NCBI GenBank assembly: GCA_947367855.1
Contig: CANBFE010000003.1
Coordinates: 216,116-280,115, forward strand
Reading direction: 5' to 3'
Length of the DNA stretch: 64,000 nucleotides
Source: an uncultured Lachnospiraceae bacterium
GTDB lineage: Bacteria > Bacillota > Clostridia > Lachnospirales > Lachnospiraceae
Under the pieces are notes generated by a model, which was given only the letters and a program-made list of their open reading frames with translations, made no database searches and was not told where the DNA came from. A program made the position numbers and the translations under genes. The number at the start of each line of letters is the position of its first letter. Positions within the stretch are counted from its first letter, which is position 1. Below are positions 8,276 to 16,881 of the stretch, piece by piece.

Positions 8276-9352
8276 CTAATCCGAATCCTCCGGCATCTGT
8301 TCCCGCAGCCGGACATACTGCGCTGCGCGGCGTCTTCTCTCGTCCGCCTGCGCGGCATAATGGGCCCTTGTGGTATTTACATCCTTATGCCCCAGGACAT
8401 CAGCCACCAGGTAGATGTCCCCGGTTTCCTGGTACAGGGAGGTTCCGTAAGTGCTTCTGAGTTTGTGCGGAGTGATCTTTTTTAAGGTAGTCACCCTGGA
8501 AGCATATTTTTTAACCAGGTTTTCCACGGCTCGAACGGTTATCCTGCGTTTCTGCAGGGAAAGGAACATGGCGTTTTCATGTCCTTCCACGGGAATGATG
8601 CCTTCCCTTTCCTCCAGATAGTCCAACAGGGCGGTTTCCACCTCGTCGCCAAAGTAGACAACTGCCTCATAACCGCCCTTGCGGCGTATTTTGATCCCGC
8701 CCACGTCAAAGTTGACATCCTTCAGGTCAAGCCCCACACATTCCGATACACGTATGCCTGTGCCCAGAAGCAGCGTCAGCAGAGCGACATCACGGATTCT
8801 GGTTTTTTTGTGGTATTCCAGTTCTTTTTTTGTCAGTTTGGTTCCGTCTTCCACCTGGTTCAGAAGAATGGCCACCTCGTTTGGCTCCAGGCGGATAATC
8901 TCCTTTTCGTGGAGTTTGGGCATGGCAACCAGGGAAGCCGGATTGGTCTGAATCATTTCCGAGCGGTAAAAATAATTGTAAAAGCTCCTGAGCGCAGCCA
9001 GTTTTCTGGATTTTCCCCGCTCTTCATTGGTAATGTCCCGGCCGTCCTTCTGGTAAAGGGACATGTAGGCCAGGTAATCCTCTATGTCCAACCGTGTCAG
9101 CTGGTCCAGTATGGAAAGCGGGAAATCCCTGATATCCAGTTTGGCATATATGGCATTCTGGTCATGAATATATTCAAAAAACAACCTGATGTCATAGGCA
9201 TAGGCCAGTCTGGTCCTGGGTGAGGTGTATTCCTCTATGCCCCGGAAAAAAGTTTTGCAGAAAGGGGGCAGTGTCTCCAAAACCGCCCTCATTTTCAGAA
9301 TATTCCGGATATTCTGTTCGTCATGGTAATTCCCCTGTTTTACAGCTGCCAT
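8276..9352 (-). CDS. XerS-like tyrosine recombinase
   Basis: 358 residues. The N-terminal SAM-like core-binding domain spans about 25-150. The catalytic domain carries GTGIRVSE (Arg), RRKGG (Lys), HKLRSTYG (His, Arg), LGHKDVNTT (His) and the Tyr in RAHYAAQ. Length and domain layout resemble XerS, the single chromosome-dimer recombinase of streptococci, more than XerC/D. It lies in the core genome next to lexA, not in the mobile element. A dimer-resolution role is inferred; no dif site was found in the window. Confidence 0.82.
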   Translation of the reverse strand: MAAVKQGNYHDEQNIRNILKMRAVLETLPPFCKTFFRGIEEYTSPRTRLAYAYDIRLFFEYIHDQNAIYAKLDIRDFPLSILDQLTRLDIEDYLAYMSLYQKDGRDITNEERGKSRKLAALRSFYNYFYRSEMIQTNPASLVAMPKLHEKEIIRLEPNEVAILLNQVEDGTKLTKKELEYHKKTRIRDVALLTLLLGTGIRVSECVGLDLKDVNFDVGGIKIRRKGGYEAVVYFGDEVETALLDYLEEREGIIPVEGHENAMFLSLQKRRITVRAVENLVKKYASRVTTLKKITPHKLRSTYGTSLYQETGDIYLVADVLGHKDVNTTRAHYAAQADERRRRAAQYVRLREQMPEDSD

Positions 9353-10069
9353 CTATATTGTCCAACCTTTCATATTGCCATCCCTGATTGCGGTAAACAT
9401 TCTTTCTTTCACACCCGGATTTTCCAGGTTCAGCTGACGGAGCAGATTTTTTACGTACTCCCGTTTCGTATGTCCGTCTGCAGGGCAGGGACTTTTAACC
9501 ACGGGAACCTGGTATTTGTTGACAAATCCAATCACATCAGCCTCTTTCATATACATAAGGGGTCTGATTACCGTGAGATCCATTCTGTCAAGATAGGTAA
9601 CCGGCGCAAAGGTATGAAACCGCCCCTCATAGATCAGGGACATCAGCATGGTTTCCACAACATCATCCTGGTGATGGGCATAAGCCACTTTATTGCAGCC
9701 GTTTTCCTTAATGCTCTGGTTCAGGGCGCCCTTTCTCATTTTGGCGCAGAGGGAACAGGGATTTTCCTCCCTGCGTTCCTCAAAAATAATATGGGCAATA
9801 TCTGTCTCCACCACAGTGTATTCCACTTCAAGGGTTCTGCACAGTTCCCTGATTTTGTCAAGCTGTAGATTTTGGAATCCCAGATCAACGGTAACGGCAT
9901 GGAGCTCAAATTTCTTCGGATAAAAACGCTTCAGGCCGTGAAGTGCATGGAGCAGAGTGAGACTGTCCTTTCCTCCTGAAATGCCGACGGCGATTTTATC
10001 CCCGCTTTCTATCATGTCATAGTCGTCAACTGCCCTGCGTACATAGCTGAGTACCTGTTGGAGTTTCAT
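9353..10069 (-). CDS. TtcA-family tRNA thiolation PP-loop ATPase
   Basis: 238 residues from the ATG at 10069. SGGKDSLTLL is the PP-loop that adenylates the tRNA base. CSLCAKMRKG supplies the CxxC cysteines that hold the Fe-S cluster or carry sulfur, and SPCPADG follows. The TtcA group makes 2-thiocytidine at position 32, but close relatives modify other sites, so the exact base is uncertain. It is adjacent to the XerS-like gene with no gap and diverges from rubrerythrin. Confidence 0.85.
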   Translation of the reverse strand: MKLQQVLSYVRRAVDDYDMIESGDKIAVGISGGKDSLTLLHALHGLKRFYPKKFELHAVTVDLGFQNLQLDKIRELCRTLEVEYTVVETDIAHIIFEERREENPCSLCAKMRKGALNQSIKENGCNKVAYAHHQDDVVETMLMSLIYEGRFHTFAPVTYLDRMDLTVIRPLMYMKEADVIGFVNKYQVPVVKSPCPADGHTKREYVKNLLRQLNLENPGVKERMFTAIRDGNMKGWTI

Positions 10070-10244
10070 GCTCTGCCTCCCTTTTGCGCCTTTCTCTTTT
10101 CCTATTATTTTAGTCTCTTTGAAGAATAAAGACAAGAGCCAATTATATTTTCTTTCCGGATGGACATACTGGTAATGACTGTTGGATGATACAGGCCGGT
10201 CTGCGGCCTGCTCCCGGCAGAATATGGAAGAAGGAGCATAAAAA

Positions 10245-10847
10245 ATGGATTTTGCAAAAAGTGTGACAAAGGACAATCTCATGAGGGCATTTGCAGGGGA
10301 GAGCCAGGCCAGGAACCGATATACATTTGCAGCGGCGCAGGCAAAAAAGAGCGGACTGCAGGTTATCAGCGCCATCTTTGCATTTACGGCCTCCCAGGAG
10401 AAGGAACACGCGGAAATCTTTTATAACCATCTGAAGGAAATGGCAGGTAGCAATATTTTTATAGACGGAGGATATCCGGTGGATATTTCGGACAATGTGG
10501 CGGATCTTCTGTCTTCTGCACAGCATAATGAGTACGAAGAGCACGATTCCGTGTACAAGGCATTTGGAGAGACCGCAAAGCAGGAGGGATTTGACCAGAT
10601 TGCATCTGCCTTTCTGCAGATTGCATCCGTTGAGAAGATACACGGCGACCGTTTCGGAAGATATGCGCAGCTGATCCGGGAAGGGAAGCTTTTTGTCTCG
10701 GAGGTGGAAGAGGAGTGGATGTGCCTGAACTGCGGGTTTGTATTTAAGGGAAAGGCAGCCCCTGCGGTCTGTCCGGTGTGCAGGCATGACAGAGGGTATT
10801 TTATCCGTTTTGAACTGGCACCCTATGAGAGCGGCCGCATAAAGTAA
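10245..10847 (+). CDS. Rubrerythrin
   Basis: 200 residues. Non-haem di-iron peroxide reductase of anaerobes. The four-helix domain carries the ExxRN and QEKEHAE ligand motifs (FAGESQARNRY; ASQEKEHAEIF), and ASVEKIHGDRF repeats the pattern. The C-terminal rubredoxin-like domain has CLNCGF and CPVCRHD, the four Cys of a single Fe site. GAAGGAG precedes the ATG. It protects against peroxide, as expected for an obligate anaerobe. Confidence 0.96.
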   Translation: MDFAKSVTKDNLMRAFAGESQARNRYTFAAAQAKKSGLQVISAIFAFTASQEKEHAEIFYNHLKEMAGSNIFIDGGYPVDISDNVADLLSSAQHNEYEEHDSVYKAFGETAKQEGFDQIASAFLQIASVEKIHGDRFGRYAQLIREGKLFVSEVEEEWMCLNCGFVFKGKAAPAVCPVCRHDRGYFIRFELAPYESGRIK

Positions 10848-10911
10848 AATACTGGCAGTCCCGTGTCTGGCGCCATTTTTTTACAAATTTTTATAAATTT
10901 CAAAAGTATAC

Positions 10912-10940
10912 TTGTTAAGTGGACGTTTTAAGAGTATTAT
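10912..10940 (+). promoter_or_regulatory. Promoter of the AI-2E transporter - dtd pair
   Basis: TTGTTA at 10912-10917, a 17-nt spacer and TATTAT at 10935-10940, about 50 nt upstream of the start used for the transporter gene. Confidence 0.5.
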
Positions 10941-10991
10941 GGATATAAGAAGTTTTGAATGCGAATGCACATCAGGGAAAGGGCTTTTTTC

Positions 10992-12317
10992 ATGAAATTC
11001 AAAATCAATAATAAATATGTCCGTTGGGGATTGACATTATTTCTGGTTGTAGCTGCTTCCATTACTTTTTATAATCTTATATTCAATAACTCTAATATCA
11101 CGGAGGGCATCAGCGTTGTCATCGGCATCCTGATGCCGGTGGTATTCGGCCTGGTCACCGCATACCTGCTGACCCCGATCCTGAATTTTATGGAGGGCAG
11201 GATATTGATTCCCGTTTTCGACAAGTGTGGGATAAGGGACACAAAAAGGCGCAGAAAAGCTGTTCGAGCCCTGGGAATCATCGTCACGGCCTTTTTGTTC
11301 GTGGCTCTGATCTACGGCCTGATATTTATGCTGGTATCCCAGATCGTACCAAGCATTGAGGGCATAATCGTCAATTTTGACTCATACGCAGGAAATGTGA
11401 GCAACTGGATTAACCAGATGCTGGAGGACAATCCGGAATTTGGAGCTTATGTATCCAGAACACTGGAAAAATTCTCCACACAGCTGGAAGACTGGCTGAA
11501 TCATATTATTCCCGGCACTGCCACCCTGATCAAGACTGTATCCCTGAGCTTTATCAGTGTATTGGATGTTCTGTGGGATTTTGTGATCGGATTCATCATT
11601 TCCATCTATGTGCTGGCAAGTAAGGAGAATTTTGCCGCCCAGGCCAAAAAAATGGTCTATGCGGCCTTTGAAAAAGATACGGCAAATGCAGTAATCCGCA
11701 ACTTCAGATTTACGCACAAAACTTTTATCGGGTTTCTGGGCGGGAAAATCGTGGATTCCATCATCATTGGCATCCTGTGCTTTATCGGCACCACACTTAT
11801 GAAAACACCCTATGCCATACTGATCAGCCTGATTATCGGGGTGACCAATATTATTCCTTTTTTCGGTCCTTTTCTGGGAGCCATTCCCAGTATTGTCCTG
11901 ATTTTTGTGGTGGATCCCATGCATCCGCTGAACTGCCTTTATTTTGCCATTTTTGCCCTGGCCCTGCAGCAGTTTGACGGCAACATTCTGGGGCCGAAGA
12001 TACTTGGCAGCTCCACAGGACTGACAGGCTTCTGGGTTATTTTTTCCATCACATTTTTTGGGGGACTGTTCGGCGTGGTGGGAATGATTGTGGGAGTTCC
12101 CATTTTTGCGGTTTTCTATACTGCGGTAAAAGCTGTAGTCAATACCAGGCTGGAAAAGAAGAATATGCCAAGTTCTACAAAGGAGTATGTCAATGTGGAC
12201 TACATAGACAAAGAAGGGATTCATGAGATGCCCCTCAAACCCCAAAAGAACCGCAGAAAAAGCAGAGAGGACCAGGAGGAGAAGAGCGATGAGGTTTTTG
12301 ATACAGAGAGTAAGTAA
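10992..12317 (+). CDS. AI-2E family transporter (PerM/YdiK-like)
   Basis: 441 residues from the ATG at 10992; an upstream in-frame ATG at 10959 is less likely. About eight membrane helices are seen, with a long extracytoplasmic stretch around residues 110-190. The conserved IIGVTNIIPFFGPFLGAIP loop identifies the family. Members export small molecules, including AI-2 in E. coli TqsA, or act as Na+/H+ antiporters; the substrate here is unknown. A charged tail ends the protein, and its last 29 nt overlap dtd. Confidence 0.88.
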   Translation: MKFKINNKYVRWGLTLFLVVAASITFYNLIFNNSNITEGISVVIGILMPVVFGLVTAYLLTPILNFMEGRILIPVFDKCGIRDTKRRRKAVRALGIIVTAFLFVALIYGLIFMLVSQIVPSIEGIIVNFDSYAGNVSNWINQMLEDNPEFGAYVSRTLEKFSTQLEDWLNHIIPGTATLIKTVSLSFISVLDVLWDFVIGFIISIYVLASKENFAAQAKKMVYAAFEKDTANAVIRNFRFTHKTFIGFLGGKIVDSIIIGILCFIGTTLMKTPYAILISLIIGVTNIIPFFGPFLGAIPSIVLIFVVDPMHPLNCLYFAIFALALQQFDGNILGPKILGSSTGLTGFWVIFSITFFGGLFGVVGMIVGVPIFAVFYTAVKAVVNTRLEKKNMPSSTKEYVNVDYIDKEGIHEMPLKPQKNRRKSREDQEEKSDEVFDTESK

Positions 12318-12747
12318 GGCGGAAGTGAATGTGGACGGAAAGACCACGGGAGAGATAGGCAGAGGACTGTTGGTGTTCATAGGCATCGAAAACTCCGACA
12401 CGGAAGAGACTGCTGATAAAATGGCAAGAAAACTGTTGGGACTGCGGATCTTTGAGGACGAAAATGGGAAAACCAATCTTGATCTGAAATCCGTGGGAGG
12501 AACACTGCTCCTTGTATCACAGTTTACCCTCTATGCGGACTGCAGAAAGGGGAACAGGCCATCCTTCACAAAGGCCGGTGATCCGGAAAAGGCAAATGCC
12601 CTGTACCGTTTTCTGATAGAATGGTGCCGTAGGGAAATCTCCAGGGTGGAAGAGGGGGTCTTTGGAGCAGAGATGCAGGTATCCCTTGTAAACCAGGGTC
12701 CCTTTACGGTTATTCTGGACTCCGCAGAACTATTTCCCGGAATATAA
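12289..12747 (+). CDS. dtd: D-aminoacyl-tRNA deacylase
   Basis: 152 residues from the ATG at 12289, with GGAGGAGAAG upstream. Hydrolyses D-amino acids mischarged on tRNA. The start MRFLIQRVSKAEV, the SQFTLYADCRKGNRPSF active-site segment and the NQGPFTVILDS cross-subunit Gly-Pro motif (here GP) are all present. It overlaps the end of the transporter gene, so the two are co-transcribed. Confidence 0.96.
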   Translation: MRFLIQRVSKAEVNVDGKTTGEIGRGLLVFIGIENSDTEETADKMARKLLGLRIFEDENGKTNLDLKSVGGTLLLVSQFTLYADCRKGNRPSFTKAGDPEKANALYRFLIEWCRREISRVEEGVFGAEMQVSLVNQGPFTVILDSAELFPGI

Positions 12748-12922
12748 GGAATGCTGAAAGTCACAGGCAATCGTGCGTTATCTTACATGTTAGGGGATTC
12801 TATTATACCGACAGGATCATTGCCTTATTTCAGATACCATGATACAATGACTGTAATCCGGAGAAAAGAACTTGTAGCAGAAGTGTATTCGCAGAAATTA
12901 ACAGGGTAGAGGAGGGAAAACT

Positions 12923-14422
12923 ATGTTGGAAAACATGATGAAACTATCGGTCTTGGCAGCGGCTACAGGAAAAAATGGCGAAATTCCCATAGTCATGGTT
13001 ATTTCGGTTGCGGTTTTGCTGTTGTTGGTTCTTATTCTTATAACAGGATATGTGAAGGCATCACCGGACACTGCTGTGATCATTTCTGGACTGCGCAGAA
13101 ATCCAAAAGTACTTATCGGAAAGGCAGGAATCAAGATCCCTTTTCTGGAGAGGAAGGACGAACTGAACCTGCAGCTGATACCCATTGATGTGAAGACATC
13201 CAATGCCGTACCAACAGCAGATTACATAAATATCAATGTGGATGCCACCGTAAATGTAAAAATCAGTGACAATGAGGAGAGGCTGAAGCTGGCGGCCCAG
13301 AACTTCCTGAATAAAAACGCAGAGTATATCGGCCGGGTGGCAAGGGAAGTGCTGGAAGGCAATGTACGTGAGATCGTAGGAAAAATGGCCCTGGAAGAGA
13401 TGGTTTCCGACCGTCAGAAGTTTGCCATGCTAGTAAAGGAAAATGCGGAGCCGGATCTGGCGGCCATGGGACTTGACATCATCAGCTTTAATGTCCAGAA
13501 TTTTGTGGACGGAAACGGCGTAATTGAGAATCTGGGTGTGGACAATATCGTAAAGATTCAGAAAAATGCAGCAATCTCCCGTGCGGAAAGCGAGAAGGAG
13601 ATTGCCAAGGCTCAGGCAAGCGCCAAGCGGGAAGCAAATGAAGCGGAAGTAAACGCAGCGTCCGAGATTGCCAAGAAGCAGAATGAACTGGCTATCAGAA
13701 AGGCAGAACTGAAGCGCGAAGCAGATATCAAGCAGGCCGAGGCAGACGCAGCATACACGATTCAGCAGGAAGAACAGCGGAAAACCGTGGAAATAACCAC
13801 CGCCAATGCCAATATCGCAAAGCAGGAGAAGGAGATTCTTCTGAAACAGCGGGAGGCAGAGGTAATGGAGCAGGCTTTGGATGCCAAGGTTAAAAAGACA
13901 GCGGAGGCCGACAGGTTTGCAAAACAGCAGCAGGCGGATGCAGATCTTTACGAACGCCAGAGAGTAGCGGAGGCAAAGCAGTTTGAAACGGAAAAGGAAG
14001 CCCAGGCAATGAAAGCCCAGGCCGAGGCAAAACGCTATACCATGGAACAGGAGGCGGACGGTATTCGCACCAGGGGTCTTGCGGAAGCGGAAGCCATCCG
14101 TGCCAAAGCCCTGGCAGAAGCAGAAGGTATAGAGAAAAAAGCGGAAGCCATGGCAAAAATGGGTGAGGCTGCCGTACTGGAAATGTATTTCAAGGCTTTG
14201 CCTGAGGTGGTGAAGAATGCGGCGGAACCGCTTTCCAATGTGGATAGAATCACAATGTACGGAGACGGAAACTCCGCAAAGCTCATGAAGGATGTCATGG
14301 GAACCGTAGTTCAGATCACGGATGGATTAAAAGAGTCCACAGGCGTTGACCTGCAGGCAGTTTTGTCCGGATTCCTTGCCGGAAAAGCTGCAGTGGCTCC
14401 TGGCTCTTCAGAAGAGAAGTAA
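12923..14422 (+). CDS. Flotillin family protein (FloT/YqiK-like)
   Basis: 499 residues. One N-terminal transmembrane helix (about residues 20-42) is followed by the SPFH/PHB domain (about 45-200). A long Ala/Glu/Lys-rich coiled coil (about 210-420, many AEA and QAEA repeats) leads to a helical C-terminal oligomerisation tail. Flotillins scaffold membrane microdomains and affect signalling and envelope proteins. AGGAGGG sits upstream of the ATG. No NfeD partner gene is adjacent, unlike many loci. Confidence 0.92.
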   Translation: MLENMMKLSVLAAATGKNGEIPIVMVISVAVLLLLVLILITGYVKASPDTAVIISGLRRNPKVLIGKAGIKIPFLERKDELNLQLIPIDVKTSNAVPTADYININVDATVNVKISDNEERLKLAAQNFLNKNAEYIGRVAREVLEGNVREIVGKMALEEMVSDRQKFAMLVKENAEPDLAAMGLDIISFNVQNFVDGNGVIENLGVDNIVKIQKNAAISRAESEKEIAKAQASAKREANEAEVNAASEIAKKQNELAIRKAELKREADIKQAEADAAYTIQQEEQRKTVEITTANANIAKQEKEILLKQREAEVMEQALDAKVKKTAEADRFAKQQQADADLYERQRVAEAKQFETEKEAQAMKAQAEAKRYTMEQEADGIRTRGLAEAEAIRAKALAEAEGIEKKAEAMAKMGEAAVLEMYFKALPEVVKNAAEPLSNVDRITMYGDGNSAKLMKDVMGTVVQITDGLKESTGVDLQAVLSGFLAGKAAVAPGSSEEK

Positions 14423-14459
14423 ACCTTTCTGTACAGCAGTTAATGTCCGGCAGGAAAAT

Positions 14460-16064
14460 ATGGGAGGCAAGATGGGAGAGAAGCGTGCGTGTATGAGTCT
14501 GAAAAAACTAAAAGCTGAACCGGTAAAGGCATTACTGGTCCTTTTGCTTGCGGTGCAGTTTCTGCTTATCGCACATAGCAATATTACCCTGATCGATAAA
14601 AATATTGACTGTGACAGCGCGAAACTGTTCACTCATACGGAAGAAATCTGGAGACAGAAGACATTTTTCCTGCCGGACTGGGAATATCTGACCACTTTGG
14701 AATGGGACTGCAGCAGTATATTGGCCGTGCCTTTTTATGCCGTCACCGGTGACATCTTTCTTTCCTTTGCACTGGCCAATATTGCATTCCTGGGGATCTT
14801 TACCGCTGTAATTTTTTTCCTGTTCAGGGGAAAAGACTCCCTGTATCCCCTGCTTTGTGTCAACCTTCTGATCATTCCCTACCGTCTGGGAATGTTGGAC
14901 TATTACAACATGCTCTTTTTTGGAGGATCCCAGTACATTATAAAGTCTCTGCTTCCTCTCCTGTTGGTGGGAATTCTGTTAAGGGAAGGAAAAGACTTAT
15001 GTTGGAAAAAACTCTCTGTATGGGTTCCTGTAGTCATATATCTGGGGCTTTTGCTTCTGACAGCAGCGTCCAGCGGGTTTTATGTATTTTTATGCGGTGT
15101 ATTTCCGGTTTTTGCGGCCTATGGAATATATAAGTTTCTCAGGTGGGAGAGAGTATCCTGGCAGATTCTCTGCATGGGAGCTCTTTCCTGCATTCTGACC
15201 CTGGCAGGAGGAATTGTAAACCAGAGACTTATGGGAGGCGCCAGAGGAAACGGTATGCTGTTCTGCAGTGTATATCAGCTGTGGGAGAATATATCCTCCT
15301 GTTTTTTTGGAATGTTTGAGTTGTATGGAGGTATGACTGCAAACGCAGAGATATCTGTTTTATCCCTGGCAGGCATCCAGATGCTGTCACGGTATTGTCT
15401 GGTACTGGTAATGCTTATTTGTGCCGTAGCTGCATTTCTGGGCTCTGTCAGGAAACTTGGAAAAGGAAACTGTGACCTGCGAATTTTTTTATTGATTTCG
15501 ATTTTTCTGTGGAATATGTTTATCCTGATTCCGACTAACACCAAAGCCGGGTCTGCAACTTATGAATACCGTTACCATTTAATCGGGATGCTTCCGCTGA
15601 TGTGTGTGACAGGAATTCTGTTGATAGACAGCCTGAAGGCATTCTCGAAAAAACAACAGAACTGCCTCTATGCTGTTGGCCTTCTGGCCATTTCCTTTGT
15701 ATGCGCAACATCGTATAAAGACCTGTATTCTAGAGGGGAACTAAACCCGGAGCTGAAGGAATTATGTTCCTATACAGAGGAACTTGCCGTGGACTATGTT
15801 TATATGTACAATGCGTCAAACGATGCAGAAATCTGTAAGGTACTTGACGAAAATACTGAATATGTATATCTGTTGGAAAGTGGCGTCACCTGGGCCTTTG
15901 ACTACTATAATTATTTTATAAATGCGCCAATGCAAATCGAAAATGCCATCGTTGCAGTTAACAATTCTGCCTATGATTTCGGAGATACCTTTGAAATTGC
16001 AGAATACACCCTGCAAAGATTTGCCGTTGTGGCAAACCGTTCCCTATATAAATTTATTCCATGA
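14460..16064 (+). CDS. Polytopic membrane protein of unknown function
   Basis: 534 residues from ATG 14460; ATG 14472 and 14493 are alternatives. About ten to eleven hydrophobic segments are seen. A first helix (ALLVLLLAVQFLLIA) is followed by a polar extracytoplasmic loop (about residues 35-75) and a soluble-looking C-terminal 110 residues. The layout resembles GT-C-fold glycosyltransferases, but no sugar-phosphate or catalytic motif could be recognised. It follows flotillin by about 40 nt and may share its transcript. Confidence 0.6.
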   Translation: MGGKMGEKRACMSLKKLKAEPVKALLVLLLAVQFLLIAHSNITLIDKNIDCDSAKLFTHTEEIWRQKTFFLPDWEYLTTLEWDCSSILAVPFYAVTGDIFLSFALANIAFLGIFTAVIFFLFRGKDSLYPLLCVNLLIIPYRLGMLDYYNMLFFGGSQYIIKSLLPLLLVGILLREGKDLCWKKLSVWVPVVIYLGLLLLTAASSGFYVFLCGVFPVFAAYGIYKFLRWERVSWQILCMGALSCILTLAGGIVNQRLMGGARGNGMLFCSVYQLWENISSCFFGMFELYGGMTANAEISVLSLAGIQMLSRYCLVLVMLICAVAAFLGSVRKLGKGNCDLRIFLLISIFLWNMFILIPTNTKAGSATYEYRYHLIGMLPLMCVTGILLIDSLKAFSKKQQNCLYAVGLLAISFVCATSYKDLYSRGELNPELKELCSYTEELAVDYVYMYNASNDAEICKVLDENTEYVYLLESGVTWAFDYYNYFINAPMQIENAIVAVNNSAYDFGDTFEIAEYTLQRFAVVANRSLYKFIP

Positions 16065-16165
16065 TATGGGCTGTGGACAGAATATCCTCCGAGTCGGGCG
16101 CCCGGGACAGCTGCCTGCCAATGTGGACAAAAATACAAAAAGCAGATTCAACAAAAGGCAGATTC

Positions 16166-16241
16166 AAGTTTAACGAATTAGTTGACGACAAGTGGCGGCT
16201 ACCAGGTTCATTTATGAAAGAGTCAACTATTCGTTAAACTT
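16166..16241. repeat. Long near-perfect inverted repeat (21/20 bp arms, 35-nt spacer)
   Basis: AAGTTTAACGAATTAGTTGAC at 16166-16186 pairs with GTCAACTATTCGTTAAACTT at 16222-16241, with a single unpaired T. A third partial copy, GCGAATAGTTAG, lies at 16249-16260. It sits between converging genes and could act as a terminator for either strand, but there is no clear U-tract. It may instead be a dispersed repeat or mini-element. Confidence 0.6.
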
Positions 16242-16284
16242 GTCTTTTGCGAATAGTTAGATAGCCGGAGGCGCCACCATCCTC

Positions 16285-16842
16285 CTACCGTTCCTGATAT
16301 TCCGAGAAGAAATAAGCCGCCACCTGAGCCCTGGAACTAAAAGCTTCAGTTTCCAGCAAGGCCCTGACTTCCTCACGGCTGTAAAAGCCGGCTTCAATCT
16401 GTTCATTTTCCGAAGTATGATCTTCAAAATTTCCTTCAGCTTCCACAAAGGCAATATATGTGGTTGTATCGGAAATTGCAACTGCAGCAAAAGAAGGCGG
16501 AAGAATTTTTTTGATTTTCTTCACATGAAGTCCCGTTTCCTCGAAAAGTTCCCTGGCAATACATTCCTCAATGGATTCATCTGGCTCGATCATTCCCGCG
16601 CACAGATTATAGACATAGCGGTTAACACCCATACGAAATTCATGAAGTAAAAGAAGCTTGTCATCATGGGTTGCCACAATGGATACGCCGCTTGGCTTCC
16701 CGCCCACATCATCAATTCCCAGTAATTCTCTGCGGCTGACAATTTCATATGTCTTCTCATGTCCGGCTTTATTCCGATAGGTAATTTCATAATTTTTTAA
16801 ATATTTACCGTCTTTTACTTTTGCAAACTTAATAAATTCCAT
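16285..16842 (-). CDS. NUDIX hydrolase (ADP-ribose pyrophosphatase-like)
   Basis: 185 residues from the ATG at 16842, which has AAAGGA about 10 nt upstream; the ATG at 16854 is too close to that site. The Nudix box G-x5-E-x7-RELFEETGL is complete at about residues 90-112. The flanking layout matches the ADP-sugar pyrophosphatase type, so ADP-ribose is the likeliest substrate. It runs in the same direction as rng but lies beyond that gene's 3' end. Confidence 0.87.
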   Translation of the reverse strand: MEFIKFAKVKDGKYLKNYEITYRNKAGHEKTYEIVSRRELLGIDDVGGKPSGVSIVATHDDKLLLLHEFRMGVNRYVYNLCAGMIEPDESIEECIARELFEETGLHVKKIKKILPPSFAAVAISDTTTYIAFVEAEGNFEDHTSENEQIEAGFYSREEVRALLETEAFSSRAQVAAYFFSEYQER

Positions 16843-16881
16843 GATATTTCCCATCCTTTTTATTTCTTATACTTCACTGCT

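Noticed and set aside
10185..10240. Riboswitch upstream of rubrerythrin
   Set aside because: There is only one short hairpin (CAGGCCG/CGGCCTG), with no known riboswitch core.
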